A stretch of DNA of 64,000 nt from Streptomyces chromofuscus (lineage in GTDB: Bacteria; Actinomycetota; Actinomycetes; Streptomycetales; Streptomycetaceae). The translations under genes were made by a program, and so were the position numbers. The stretch spans positions 6,513,501 through 6,577,500 of the forward strand of contig NZ_CP063374.1 in assembly GCF_015160875.1 (NCBI RefSeq), given 5' to 3'. Every line of letters starts with the position of its first letter. Within the stretch, counting starts at the first letter, position 1. Shown one piece after another: positions 36,524 to 45,090 of the stretch. The notes beneath the pieces are model-generated. The model did no database searches and was not told the DNA's origin. It saw only the letters and a program-made list of their open reading frames with translations.

Positions 36524-37783
36524 ATGACAACTGAGCTGTCCGCGCAAGTGTGTGTGGTCGGGGGAGGCCCGGCGGGACTCACGCTGGCCGTGGAGCTCGC
36601 CAGGCGTTCGGTCTCCGTCGTGGTCCTGGAGCAGAGCGGTCACTTCAACCGGTCGTTCCGCGGCGAGTCGGTCTCACCCGACTCGGTGTGGCTGCTCGAC
36701 CGGCTGGGCGTCCTCGGCCGGCTGGACGGCGCCTACCGGCAGATGCACCGGATGGAGATCGTCGACTCCGGCAGTACCGTGCTGCGCGCCGACTTCCGCC
36801 GTTTCCCGTACCCGCACCCCTACCCGGTGGAGCTGGCCCAGCCGGCGCTGCTGTCGGCCCTCGCGGACCTCGGGCAGGAGGACCACCCGGACCACTTCAC
36901 CCTGGTGCGCCGGGCGACGGCCACCCGGCTGCTGCGCGCGGACGGCGAGGACGGTCCGGTCACGGGGGTGGTGGCCCGCACGCCGGAGGGTGAGGTCACC
37001 GTGCGCGCGGCGCTCACGGTGGCGGCCGACGGCCGGTTCAGCAAGGTCCGCGAGATGTCCGGCCTGCCGTACACGAAGCTGCCGCTGGAACGTGACGTGG
37101 TGTGGCTGAAGCTGCCGTTCCCGGCCGAGTGGGACGACCGTACGTACCGCATCCGCATCCGCGGCGACCAGCACGGGTTGTTCATCCCGACCCACCCGGA
37201 CAGCGTGCGCGTCGGATTCAACATCCCCAAGGGCGGGCTGAAGGAGCTGCGCTCCGAGGGGCTGCCCGCGCTGTACGAGCGGCTGGACCGGCTCGCCCCC
37301 GAACTGGCCGGGTCGGTGCGCGCCGAGATCCGCTCCTGGTCCGACACCTCGATGCTGGACATCTTCACCACGCTGGTGCCGCGCTGGTCCATGCCGGGCC
37401 TGGTCCTGACCGGCGACGCGGCGCACACCCTGACGCCGATCCTCGGGCAGGGCGTCAACCACGCGATCATCGACGCGGTGACGCTGGCGCCGCTGGTGCG
37501 CGACGCGTTCGCCGCGGGCGGGAGCGAGGCGGCGCTGCTGTCGGCGTGCCAGGAGTTCCAGCGGACGCGGGAGGAGTCGGTCGCCCGGTCGCGCGGGCTG
37601 CAGCTGAGACAGGAACGGCTGTTCTCGCTGCACGGCGCCGGCGGTGTCGCCCGACGCTCGCTGTACCGGGTGGTCGACCGCAGCCAGAGGCTGAAGGAGC
37701 GGGTGCTGGCGGGCGCCTACTTCCAGTTGCAGAAGCCCGGACCACACGTCGTGGAGGCGCAGCCGGCCGCCACGCGGGTCTGA
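36524..37783 (+). CDS. FAD-dependent monooxygenase/oxidoreductase (group A type)
   Basis: This 419-residue flavoprotein has VCVVGGGPAGLTLAVELA (FAD dinucleotide fold), VAADGRFSKVRE (DG motif) and VLTGDAAHTLTPILGQG (GD motif). FRGESVSPDSV is near the flavin-mobile region typical of group A hydroxylases. It is a tailoring oxidase in the cluster; a hydroxylation, epoxidation or oxidation of the acyl chain, the tetronate or the sugar all remain possible. The ATG at 36524 was chosen because the upstream frame crosses the operator. It is the only biosynthetic gene reading rightward in this half of the cluster. Confidence 0.85.
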   Translation: MTTELSAQVCVVGGGPAGLTLAVELARRSVSVVVLEQSGHFNRSFRGESVSPDSVWLLDRLGVLGRLDGAYRQMHRMEIVDSGSTVLRADFRRFPYPHPYPVELAQPALLSALADLGQEDHPDHFTLVRRATATRLLRADGEDGPVTGVVARTPEGEVTVRAALTVAADGRFSKVREMSGLPYTKLPLERDVVWLKLPFPAEWDDRTYRIRIRGDQHGLFIPTHPDSVRVGFNIPKGGLKELRSEGLPALYERLDRLAPELAGSVRAEIRSWSDTSMLDIFTTLVPRWSMPGLVLTGDAAHTLTPILGQGVNHAIIDAVTLAPLVRDAFAAGGSEAALLSACQEFQRTREESVARSRGLQLRQERLFSLHGAGGVARRSLYRVVDRSQRLKERVLAGAYFQLQKPGPHVVEAQPAATRV

Positions 37784-37837
37784 CCGGCGCGTCGGCCGTC
37801 CGGCGGGGCCGGACGGGGACCCAGGGGAAGAACATCG

Positions 37838-37873
37838 GGCCGCGGCCCGCACGAGGGAGTGCGGGGCGCGGCC
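37838..37873 (+). terminator. Hairpin after the flavoprotein gene
   Basis: A 15-base inverted repeat (GGCCGCGGCCCGCAC with one mismatch) and a 6-base loop lie about 55 bases after the stop codon. Confidence 0.6.
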
Positions 37874-38031
37874 TTCGGCTGTGAGGGGGGCCGTCGCTCC
37901 GGGCGGCGCATCGTGCGGGGCACCGGTGTGCCGGGGTATTGCGGGCCCGCGTTGGGCACGGTGTACCGGGGTCGAGCGCGGGCAGCGGCAGGGAAAGCCT
38001 TCGGGCCGGCCCGGGGGAGGGCCGGAGATGC

Positions 38032-38070
38032 CGCCGCCCCGGTCGCCACTGTTCGGCGGCCGGGGCGGCG
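38032..38070 (-). terminator. Hairpin after the P450 gene
   Basis: A perfect 11-bp stem (CGCCGCCCCGG and its complement) with a 17-base loop lies 17 bases beyond the P450 stop codon. Confidence 0.6.
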
Positions 38071-38086
38071 CTGCACGGGAGGTCCG

Positions 38087-39325
38087 TCACCAGGTGACGG
38101 GCAGCCGCGTCAGGCCGTGGACCATCATGCCGGTCGTCAGCTCCAGGGACTCGACGTCCTCCGCCAGCCGCAGTCCGGGGAACCGCTGCAGCAGCGAGGA
38201 GATGACGATCTGCAGCTCCGCCCTGGCCAGCGACGCGCCGACGCAGAAGTGCGGGCCGTGGCCGAAGGCGACGTGGTGGACGGCCTCGGCCCGGGTGGGG
38301 TCGAACTCGTTGTCCCGCACACCGGGGAAGCGCTCGGGGTCCTGGTTGGCGGAGCACACCGCCGCGAGGACCGCGCTGCCCTGGGGGATGACGGTGCCGC
38401 CGATCTCGACGTCCTCCAGGGTGATCCGCAGCGGCCCGCCGTCACCGATCGGGTTGACGCGCAGCAGCTCCTCGACGGCGTGGTCGAGCATCTCGGGGTG
38501 CTCACGCAGCGCGGCCAGGTGCTCCGGGTGGCGCAGCAGGGTGAGCACGCACTTGCCGATCATGCTGACGGTGGTCTCGTGACCGGCGACGAGGATGGTG
38601 GCCGCCATGACGATCAGCTCGTACTCGTTGAGGCTGCCCTCCTCGTCGTGGGCGGCGACGAGCGCCCCGATGAGATCGTCCGTGGGCTCCTCGCGCTTGC
38701 GCTTGACGAGCTCCGCCAGGTACCCGAGCATCTGCTGGCGCTGCGCCGTGGTCTCCTCCGGGCTGTGCGCGGTCAGCGAGACGAACGCGTCCGACCACTC
38801 GCGGAAGCGGTCACGGTCCTCGAACGGCACACCGAGCAGCTCGCAGATCACCATCACCGGCAGCGGGAAGGCCAGGGCCGTGTTGAGGTCGACCGGCCCG
38901 CCGGCCTTCTCCATCTCGTCGAGGAGGCCGTCGGTGAGTTCCTGGATCCGGGGACGCATGTCCTGCACGCGGCGGGCGGTGAACGTCCGGGAGACGAGCC
39001 GGCGCAGCCGGGTGTGCTCGGGCGCGTCGGTGGTGAACAGGCTGCCCGGCACCGGAGGGGTCGCGGTGAGCTGCGGCGCGTCGGGGGCGATGGTGGCGGC
39101 CCGGCTGAACCGGGCGTCGGCGAGCACGGTGCGCACGTCGTCGTAACGCGTCACCACGTAGCCTTCGTCGCCGCTCGGCAGCCGGACGTGGGCGACGGGG
39201 CACGTGGCCCGCAACTCCTCGTAGACAGGGGGAACTTCCACGGCCGAAGGACGGTGGAAGGGGTAGTCCATGAGAGGACTGCCGGTCTCCGGTGCGCCGC
39301 CCTGCGTCGTGTCCGTCGTCTCCAT
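38087..39325 (-). CDS. Cytochrome P450 monooxygenase
   Basis: This 412-residue bacterial P450 has the I-helix motif AGHETT at 247-252, the ExxR pair at Glu286-Arg289, and the heme loop FGHGPHFCVG with the ligand Cys361. All catalytic landmarks are intact, so this is an oxygenase and not a glycosyltransferase activator. It would hydroxylate or otherwise oxidise the acyl chain or tetronate. The ATG at 39325 has GGAGGA 6 bases upstream. No P450 ferredoxin or reductase is adjacent, so the KorAB-linked ferredoxin may be its donor, which is inference. Confidence 0.93.
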   Translation of the reverse strand: METTDTTQGGAPETGSPLMDYPFHRPSAVEVPPVYEELRATCPVAHVRLPSGDEGYVVTRYDDVRTVLADARFSRAATIAPDAPQLTATPPVPGSLFTTDAPEHTRLRRLVSRTFTARRVQDMRPRIQELTDGLLDEMEKAGGPVDLNTALAFPLPVMVICELLGVPFEDRDRFREWSDAFVSLTAHSPEETTAQRQQMLGYLAELVKRKREEPTDDLIGALVAAHDEEGSLNEYELIVMAATILVAGHETTVSMIGKCVLTLLRHPEHLAALREHPEMLDHAVEELLRVNPIGDGGPLRITLEDVEIGGTVIPQGSAVLAAVCSANQDPERFPGVRDNEFDPTRAEAVHHVAFGHGPHFCVGASLARAELQIVISSLLQRFPGLRLAEDVESLELTTGMMVHGLTRLPVTW

Positions 39326-39456
39326 GCGATTCCTCCGGCAACAGGTGCTCAGTGGTTACGTGTGCGGTGGTCCGGGCATCCGAGGCGCGGCCGGACGATC
39401 GGCCCGGAGCGCGGTCGGGGAACCCGGGCGAGCCTGGCAGCGAGGGCTTGTCCGGG

Positions 39457-39474
39457 ACTAAAGCGGCCCTCGGG
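39457..39474 (-). promoter_or_regulatory. Weak SARP-type repeat upstream of the P450 gene
   Basis: On the minus strand: CCCGAGG, 4 bases, CTTTAGT. The second repeat fits the set; the first is a poorer match, and no NANNNT hexamer follows at the fixed distance. It is about 130 bases upstream of the ATG. I include it with lower confidence than the other sites. Confidence 0.35.
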
Positions 39475-39480
39475 AGGCGG

Positions 39481-39894
39481 TCAGCGCTGCCAGCCCTCGG
39501 GGGTGCGCAGGCCGAATCCGAGGGCCCGGTCGGCGGCGATGTGGACGAGCCAGGCCAGACCGAAGTTGAACAGGGGGACGGCGACGGCCGGGGACTCGGG
39601 CAGCAGACAGGTCAGCATGACGACGACGGCGGTGACGGGCCGGTGCGCGAGGTTGTAGGCGGGGACGGCCCTGGGGGACAGCCGGCCGTGCTGGTGCGGG
39701 CCGGAGAGACCGAGGAGGAACGACAGGTCGGGTGCGAGGAAACCGGCGACCGCCGCGACGATCACCCATCCCCCGTACTTCGCCGTCTCGAACACCGCCC
39801 AGGCCAGCAGCAGGACGGCCAGCACCCCCCAGGCGGTGCGGACCTTCCGGGAGGCCGAGCTCCTGACGGCGCCTGGTGCGGTGTCGTGCGTCAC
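39481..39894 (-). CDS. DUF4260-like membrane protein
   Basis: This 137-residue protein has three or four hydrophobic segments and the family pattern PAYNLAHRP followed by LVHIAADRALGFGL near the C-terminus. Such DUF4260 proteins are widespread and uncharacterised. The start is GTG at 39894. It lies upstream of the P450 gene in the same direction and may be carried along with the cluster. No role in biosynthesis can be deduced. Confidence 0.75.
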   Translation of the reverse strand: MTHDTAPGAVRSSASRKVRTAWGVLAVLLLAWAVFETAKYGGWVIVAAVAGFLAPDLSFLLGLSGPHQHGRLSPRAVPAYNLAHRPVTAVVVMLTCLLPESPAVAVPLFNFGLAWLVHIAADRALGFGLRTPEGWQR

Positions 39895-40069
39895 GGGACT
39901 GCTCCTTGTTCCGGTTCCGGGGACGGCGGCGCGACCCGCCGCCGACCGCTGCGTGGGTTCGGCCGGCCGACGGGCGGGAGGGCACCGCCGGGGCCCGGAC
40001 TGACGGCGGGGGAGACCCGAGGGCGCGGTCTGCCCGCGGCCCGCCCGCCATGGTCGCCGTACCGGCGGG

Positions 40070-40843
40070 TCACGCCGCGACCCGCTCCACGGCGTAGCGG
40101 CGGGTCAGGGCGGCGAGTTCACGCAGGAAGGCATCCTCGTCCGACTTGACGAAGAAGTGACCGCCGGGCATGGTGCGCACCTCGCAGCCGCGCCCCGCGT
40201 GCTGCCGCCAGGCCAGCATCTCGGACACGGTGACCAGCCGGTCCTCGCGTCCCGCGAACAGGTGCAGCGGTACCCGCAGCGGCTCGGGACGCGGGGCGAC
40301 GCTGTCCATGCACAGCCGCAGGTCGTCCCGGGCCACCGGCAGCAGCGCGGAGAGGAACTCGGGATGGCCGAGCAGCGGCCGCGGGATGCCGCCGAGTGCC
40401 GTCAGCCCGGCCACGAACTCCTCGTCCGGGGCGTCCGGGTCGGCGATCGCCGGTGCCGCCAGGTGCGGGGCACGGTAGGCGCTGAGCACGAGTGCCCGGG
40501 GCAGGTCCGCGCCGCGCGCCTGCCGCCGCCGGGCGAGCGAGTAGGCGACGAGCGCGCCCATGCTGTGCCCGTAGAAGATGTGCGGTGCCGTCAGTTCCTC
40601 GTCGAGCTGCGCGTCCAGGTCGGCGACGAGGGCGTCGAGATCGGTGAACCGGGGTTCGCCGGACCGCTCCTCGCGGCCGGGGAGTTGCACGGGCATCACC
40701 CGCACTCCGGCGTCGTGGGCGTCCAGGGCGCGCTGCCAGCGCCGGTACGCCGAGGCTCCGCCGCCCGCGTAGGGGAAGCAGAACAGGCGTGTCATGGCCT
40801 CGGGTTCGCCGTCCGGGCGCTTCCGGGACAGGTATCGGGTCAT
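40070..40843 (-). CDS. Type II thioesterase
   Basis: This 257-residue alpha/beta hydrolase has LFCFPYAGGGASAYRRW near the N-terminus, the nucleophile Ser94 in YGHSMGALVAY, and GGHFFV near the end with the catalytic His. Type II thioesterases remove wrong or stalled acyl groups from carrier proteins. The ATG at 40843 was chosen from the family start; the upstream frame crosses the proposed operator. It follows the small SARP gene in the same direction. Confidence 0.92.
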   Translation of the reverse strand: MTRYLSRKRPDGEPEAMTRLFCFPYAGGGASAYRRWQRALDAHDAGVRVMPVQLPGREERSGEPRFTDLDALVADLDAQLDEELTAPHIFYGHSMGALVAYSLARRRQARGADLPRALVLSAYRAPHLAAPAIADPDAPDEEFVAGLTALGGIPRPLLGHPEFLSALLPVARDDLRLCMDSVAPRPEPLRVPLHLFAGREDRLVTVSEMLAWRQHAGRGCEVRTMPGGHFFVKSDEDAFLRELAALTRRYAVERVAA

Positions 40844-40937
40844 GGTGCTCCGTCTCGGTTCCGTCCAGGGGGAGCGGGTCGGGTCCGCGGTGGGTCGACG
40901 GGTGCGGGTGCGGGCGGTCCTGGCCGACGTCGCTGCC

Positions 40938-40970
40938 ACGGTGGTCGACGCCGCTAAAGAGCCGCCAAAC
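40938..40970 (-). promoter_or_regulatory. Candidate SARP operator and -10, thioesterase gene
   Basis: On the minus strand: GTTTGGC, 4 bases, CTTTAGC, 9 bases, CACCGT. The second heptamer contains the TAG stop of the small SARP gene. Its first heptamer departs from the consensus of the other sites. The hexamer is 94 bases from the ATG. Confidence 0.5.
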
Positions 40971-41754
40971 TGTGGGTGTCCAGATCGAGTTCGGGATCGG
41001 CGGCCAGAATCGCCCGGTGCAGCTTCTGGACGTGCAGCGGAGGCTCGATGCCCAACTCACGGATGGTCGACGCGCGTAGCTTCCGAAAAGCCTCGAGCGC
41101 CTGCCACGAGCGTCCGCACCGGTAGAGCGCCAGCATCAGCAGCGCGTGCAGGCTCTCCTGGAGCGGGAAGCGCTCGGTGAGCGCGCGCAGTTCGCCGATC
41201 ACCTCCGCGTGCCTGCCCAGCCGCAGGTCGGCGGTGATCCGGCCCTCCAGCGCGGAACGCCGCGCCTCCTCCAGATGCAGCATCTCCGCGCGTAGAGCCG
41301 GGCCGATGCGGACGTCGGCGAGCGCGGGACCCCGCCAGAAGCCGAGCGCCTCACCGAGCAGCCGGGAAGCCGCCTCGTCGTTCCCCGTGGCCAGGGCGCG
41401 CAGGCCGCGGTTGCTGAGCTGCTGGAAGACGTCGGCCTCCACGACGGGCGCGGGCAGGTTCAGCGCGTATCCGGCGTAGCCGCGGCACAGCACGTCCTTC
41501 GGCGCGCACTCCCGGTCCGGTCCCAGGGCGAGTGCGATGGCCCGGCGCAACTGCTTGACGTAGGTCTGCACGACACTGGCGGGCCCGCTGGGGGGAGCGC
41601 CGTCCCACAGTTCATCCGTCAGGGTGGTCATGCTTACGTGCCGGCCCGCGTTGACCGCCAGCAGCGCGAGCAGTTGCCGCGGCTTGGCGGCAGTCGGCAC
41701 CACCGAGGTGCCGTCGATGCTGACGCTGAGTGGCCCGAGAATTCCTATCTCCAT
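40954..41754 (-). CDS. Small SARP-family transcriptional activator
   Basis: This 266-residue protein consists of the N-terminal OmpR-like winged helix (MEIGILGPLSVSIDGT to YVKQLRRAIAL) and the bacterial transcriptional activation domain (ADVFQQLSNRG to ILAADPELD). That is the size of pathway-specific activators such as ActII-ORF4, DnrI and RedD. It is the best candidate to bind the heptamer repeats. The ATG at 41754 was used. It is at the right edge of the cluster, and the thioesterase operator overlaps its stop codon. Confidence 0.93.
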   Translation of the reverse strand: MEIGILGPLSVSIDGTSVVPTAAKPRQLLALLAVNAGRHVSMTTLTDELWDGAPPSGPASVVQTYVKQLRRAIALALGPDRECAPKDVLCRGYAGYALNLPAPVVEADVFQQLSNRGLRALATGNDEAASRLLGEALGFWRGPALADVRIGPALRAEMLHLEEARRSALEGRITADLRLGRHAEVIGELRALTERFPLQESLHALLMLALYRCGRSWQALEAFRKLRASTIRELGIEPPLHVQKLHRAILAADPELDLDTHSLAAL

Positions 41755-41896
41755 GCCACGGCTCCTTCCGACCGATGTCGGAACAGTGGCACGTGTGCCG
41801 GTGGTGACGACACTTACCCGATCATGATTTCGGCCAGGAATCCGTCTGCCTTCGGCATGAGATTTTCACCACCCCCACTCCTCCCCGGCTTTAAGC

Positions 41897-41910
41897 GGCG
41901 CTACAGCGCC
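41897..41910. promoter_or_regulatory. Palindrome and repeat-like site upstream of the small SARP
   Basis: GGCGCT-AC-AGCGCC forms a 14-base palindrome about 145 bases upstream of the SARP ATG. On the minus strand, CTGTAGC, 4 bases and CTTAAAG overlap it and partly resemble the SARP heptamers. No -10 follows at the fixed distance. Autoregulation is possible. Confidence 0.35.
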
Positions 41911-41975
41911 GGTGGCGACCATGGGGGAGACCGTCCCGGGAGGGCCTCGGGACCGGTTCCGGAGAGAGGCCAGGC

Positions 41976-42248
41976 ATGAGGATGAGGTGGTTCCGGCCCG
42001 GCAGGGCCCGCGCCGTGCTCGAGCCGCTGATCCAGTTCGGCTCCCTCTTCACCGGACCGCTGCCCGGCATCCACTACCCCGACCCCGGCCCGGACGAGCC
42101 GTCGCCGCGATCCGCGGACGGGGCGGACGGCCGCCCACAGGGTCCCCCGGCCGGACACCCGGAGCGCCCCTGCACGACCCCACCGACCCCGATGGAACGG
42201 CGGCTGTGGGCGGACCTCGGCATCGACGAGGACGTCACCCGACACTGA
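41976..42248 (+). CDS. DUF6059-like small protein
   Basis: This 90-residue protein starts RMRWFRPGRARAVLEPLIQFG, has a Pro-rich middle and ends with ERRLWADLG, the pattern of the DUF6059 family often found beside SARP or AfsR-type regulator genes. The function is unknown. It reads away from the SARP and shares the intergenic region with it. GGAGAGAGG lies just upstream of the ATG at 41976. Confidence 0.65.
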   Translation: MRMRWFRPGRARAVLEPLIQFGSLFTGPLPGIHYPDPGPDEPSPRSADGADGRPQGPPAGHPERPCTTPPTPMERRLWADLGIDEDVTRH

Positions 42249-42415
42249 CGCGGCATGAGCACCCGGAGCGGGGCGGAGCGTCGTGGTCGACCGATGCCTG
42301 AGCCGGCGGACGGCTCCCACCGGCCCACTCGCCGCTTCGCCGCCCTGGCAGTACCGGGACGGTCGGCTCCCGAGCAGAGCCGGCAGACGCAAGCGGCGGC
42401 TGCGATGCTGCCGAC

Positions 42416-42823
42416 ATGATTCCTTGGAAGTTGATCGATCTCGACAGGGCCCTGCGTGCCGGTTGGGCCGCCGACACCCGTTCCCCGGACGACCTGGCTC
42501 GTGCCGGCCGGCTGCCCAGCAATCCTGCGTGGGGCCACTGCGACATCACGGCGTTGATCGTCAACGACATCTTCGGAGGCGACCTCATGGTCGGCGAGGT
42601 CCATTCCGGTGGGGAACAGCACGGCCATCACTGGTGGAACCGGCTGCCCACCGGCGTCGAACTCGACCTGACCCGCGAGCAGTTCCGGGATGGCCAGACG
42701 ATCACCGCGGCACGTGTCGTCACACGCCCCCCGGGACCTCTGCCCCGGCGCTGGGAGGAGTACCTCCTCCTGCGTGAGCGCGTCATCAAGCACCTCGGCC
42801 ACCTCCCGGAGCCGGCTGCCTGA
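42416..42823 (+). CDS. YunG-like protein
   Basis: This 135-residue protein contains SNPAWGHCDITALIVNDIF followed by HHWWNRLPTG, the core of the YunG family, in which conserved Cys and His residues suggest a papain-like fold. The function of the family is not established. It lies outside the biosynthetic operons. The ATG at 42416 has no strong ribosome-binding sequence. Confidence 0.7.
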   Translation: MIPWKLIDLDRALRAGWAADTRSPDDLARAGRLPSNPAWGHCDITALIVNDIFGGDLMVGEVHSGGEQHGHHWWNRLPTGVELDLTREQFRDGQTITAARVVTRPPGPLPRRWEEYLLLRERVIKHLGHLPEPAA

Positions 42824-43244
42824 CCCCCGGTGTCCGGGTCGACGGCCGCCCGGGCGCTGCCGGTCCACGCGCTCTTGTCCCGCACGGCCCCATGGGATCG
42901 TGGCGCCAGGTTCCTCACCCTCGCGTGCGCGTTCATCGGCCGGCGACGTCCGAAGTGTCCTCGCATTCGAGGGCAATCACATCCGCCGGAAGCCGCGCAT
43001 GCGGAGCTCCGGCATCTCCGTCGTGCGACTGCCCGGGTGAGGGAGGCGAGCCGGGGGAAGGCTTCCTCCCACACGGTGCGCACGGTGCGACCGACGAGCG
43101 TTCGCAGGACTGGCCACAGCTGGAGGAGCAGGTCCCGGTTGAGGTAGCGGGGCATGTCGTCGTGCAGGCCCTCGCGCAGGACGGTGCGGTACATGCCCAT
43201 GCGCCCGGTATGCGATGTCGTCCGCCCGTCCCCGTCGGTCGGGG
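42824..43244. other. Non-coding or decayed stretch
   Basis: No intact gene is visible in these 421 bases. On the minus strand, from about 43200 leftward, a segment reading MGMYRTVLREGLHDD and LQLWPVLRTLVGRT looks like a protein fragment of unknown family. It runs into low-complexity sequence near 43000. I treat it as a possible gene remnant. Confidence 0.4.
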
Positions 43245-43322
43245 TCAGCGCTGGTCGGCCTTCTTGCCGTGGTTGGCCTTCTTCTTGCGGCGGGCCTTCT
43301 TCCTCCGGGCGCGCTTCGACAC
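43245..43322 (-). CDS. bL37-like 25-residue basic protein
   Basis: A GTG at 43322 opens a 25-residue frame read as VSKRARRKKARRKKKANHGK plus five more residues, then TGA. AAGGGAG is 9 bases upstream of the GTG. The Lys/Arg run and the NHGK motif match the small actinobacterial ribosomal protein bL37, which usually ends KRPN plus one residue; here the tail is KADQR. It may be a second, variant copy of bL37 or a related nucleic-acid-binding peptide. The call rests on motif memory and on the good ribosome-binding site. Confidence 0.6.
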   Translation of the reverse strand: MSKRARRKKARRKKKANHGKKADQR

Positions 43323-43362
43323 CTGGATCAACTCCCTTGACAATGAGCGACGTCCAAGCGGA

Positions 43363-43707
43363 ACGGCTGACGAGGAGGTCGGCGAGCTTGTCGAGGCGCT
43401 CGACTGTGCGGTCCTCCGTGGCGGCCGGGGCCGGGTCCACGTGCTGGCCGCGGTCGTAGTAGGCGCCGTTGACGATCTCGACGGCCGGGTCGCACAGCCG
43501 GACCACGTGGGCGGCGCCCTCGGCGGGCGTAACGCCCTCGTGGGCGTACAGCGGCAGCAGGGCGGTGTCGCAGACGCCGGGGTGCACGGAGGCCGCAGTG
43601 AAGCGCGGGTAGGCCGCGAAGACGGTGAGGGCCAGCTGGGACTGGGCGCAGGCGGCCAACCGGGAGTAGCGGCGGGCGCGGTGGGGGTCGGACCACTGGA
43701 TGGACGC
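43363..43707 (-). pseudogene. SDR oxidoreductase remnant
   Basis: Minus-strand sequence from about 43707 to 43363 reads like the second half of a short-chain dehydrogenase: AQSQLALTVFAAYP, VHPGVCDTALLPLYA, VRLCDPAVEIVNGAYYDRG. The active-site Tyr and Lys positions appear as Cys and Gln. No Rossmann start precedes it, because the DUF1707 gene begins its end 20 bases away. It is therefore an N-terminally deleted and degenerate copy. Confidence 0.6.
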
Positions 43708-43727
43708 CGTGCGGTGCAACGATGGAG

Positions 43728-44387
43728 TCAAGCGCCCGCAGAGAGGGACGCGGGCCTGCGCAGCAGCCACTGCCCGAACGTGCGACGCGGGGGCCGCACC
43801 ACCACGCGGCCGTGGGCCTTCTGACCGACCAGCTCCACTCGCAGAATGACCGGCGTATCACGACTCGTCGGAGTCTGACGGTACTTGACCCTGCTGTGTA
43901 CCAGCTGCAGACCATCAGTATCGACCACGATGCCTGGCCTCGTGACCAGCGTCAGGGTCTTCCCCGTCATGGTCACGTTGATCCGCAACGTGTCGTGCGT
44001 GATCACTGCGTCAGTGAAGTCAAGCGTCACCTCGCAGTACGTCACCGCGAGCTCCAGCCTCCGCGGCACCACCCAGCGCCCCACGCGCTCGACCGCGCCG
44101 CTGTGGACCTGTTCGATCCGAACCATGTCCTTGACCTCTGGCACGGTCGCGCCGGCCGTAGCCGATACGGGCGGCAGGTCAGCGGTGAGCGCAGTCAGTT
44201 CGCTCACCTTCCGCGCCGACAGGGCGGCTTCCAGGCGCTCGTCCAACTCGTCCGCGGTCAGCAGGCCGTCCCCCGCCGCGATGCGCAGCACATCCACCGC
44301 CCGGTCCCGGTCGGCATGAGAGGCTCGCAGCTCGGGCGACGAGCCGGAGCCGGAGCGCTTCCCGGTGGGCGAGATCTCTCCCGACAT
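43728..44387 (-). CDS. DUF1707 domain protein
   Basis: This 219-residue protein begins with the DUF1707 pattern ELRASHADRDRAVDVLRIAAGDGLLTADEL followed by ERLEAALSARKVSEL, here cut into two parts. The rest has no clear domain apart from a beta-rich region (VVPRRLELAVTYCEVTLD). DUF1707 proteins are common and uncharacterised in actinomycetes, and may work in membrane-linked regulation. The ATG at 44387 is placed at the end of the acidic linker-like start. No hydrophobic helix is visible. Confidence 0.75.
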   Translation of the reverse strand: MSGEISPTGKRSGSGSSPELRASHADRDRAVDVLRIAAGDGLLTADELDERLEAALSARKVSELTALTADLPPVSATAGATVPEVKDMVRIEQVHSGAVERVGRWVVPRRLELAVTYCEVTLDFTDAVITHDTLRINVTMTGKTLTLVTRPGIVVDTDGLQLVHSRVKYRQTPTSRDTPVILRVELVGQKAHGRVVVRPPRRTFGQWLLRRPASLSAGA

Positions 44388-44535
44388 GCTTCCGTCCTGG
44401 TCCTGTCGAACGTCTCCGCGCGACGCAGGCAGCGGCGCAAGCAGAAGACTAACGCTATATCGCGACATGGATCCAGGGTGGGGCGCAGAGTGGGAGGCCC
44501 GGCAGGGATGCGGGACGGGGGCGTGCGGCCCCCGA

Positions 44536-45090
44536 TCACTCCAACCCGGACACCTTGAAGACGGTTTGTGCCGTCTCGCGGTCGATGCGGACCCCGACCC
44601 GGCGCAGGGCCGTCTCACCACACGTCAGCGACCCCCGGGCGGTCGAGAGGCGGGCGTCCTCGTCCAGCCGGTACCAGAGCGGGGGATTGGCGACCAGGAC
44701 CTTCGGGTCGATCTCGACGCGACCGCCGAAGGCGTCCCGCAGGACCAGGCGTTGGGAGACGCCGTCCAGGCAGCGTACGGAGACCAGGCGGTCGGTGCGC
44801 ACCCGCCGTGTGCGCAGAAGACCGCGCGAGACGAGCCAGCCCTCGCCGACGCAGACCCGGTTCGGGTAGAGGATCACGAACAGCAGGGCGGCGAGCGCCA
44901 CCCACAGCGCGCAGCGGCCCGGCGTGAGGCTGCCCGCGCCCCAGTCGATCAGCAGCAGGAGGACCCAAAGGGTGGTGGAGCACTGGATCGTGCTGCGCAC
45001 GTCCTTCGCCCAGTGGCGGTCGTGAGCCGCTTCGGCAGGCGGCTGCGCGCAGGCATCGGTCCCACTGCCCATGTCGTTGCGGCGTCCCAT
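44536..45090 (-). CDS. PH-domain (bPH) membrane protein
   Basis: This 184-residue protein has two hydrophobic segments (TLWVLLLLIDWGAGS and LWVALAALLFVILYP) followed by a bacterial PH-like beta domain (VCVGEGWLVSRGLL to RVEIDPKVLVANPP). Such proteins occur across actinomycetes with unknown function. The ATG at 45090 was taken because the upstream residues are polar and low-complexity. Confidence 0.75.
   Translation of the reverse strand: MGRRNDMGSGTDACAQPPAEAAHDRHWAKDVRSTIQCSTTLWVLLLLIDWGAGSLTPGRCALWVALAALLFVILYPNRVCVGEGWLVSRGLLRTRRVRTDRLVSVRCLDGVSQRLVLRDAFGGRVEIDPKVLVANPPLWYRLDEDARLSTARGSLTCGETALRRVGVRIDRETAQTVFKVSGLE

Larger units (their letters stand above)
37784..38086. other. Convergent intergenic region with terminators
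   Basis: This 303-base stretch separates the flavoprotein gene from the end of the P450 gene. Two strong hairpins occur: 37838-37873 and 38032-38070. The frames across it are biased toward Pro/Arg and carry no recognisable domain. I see no gene. Confidence 0.6.
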
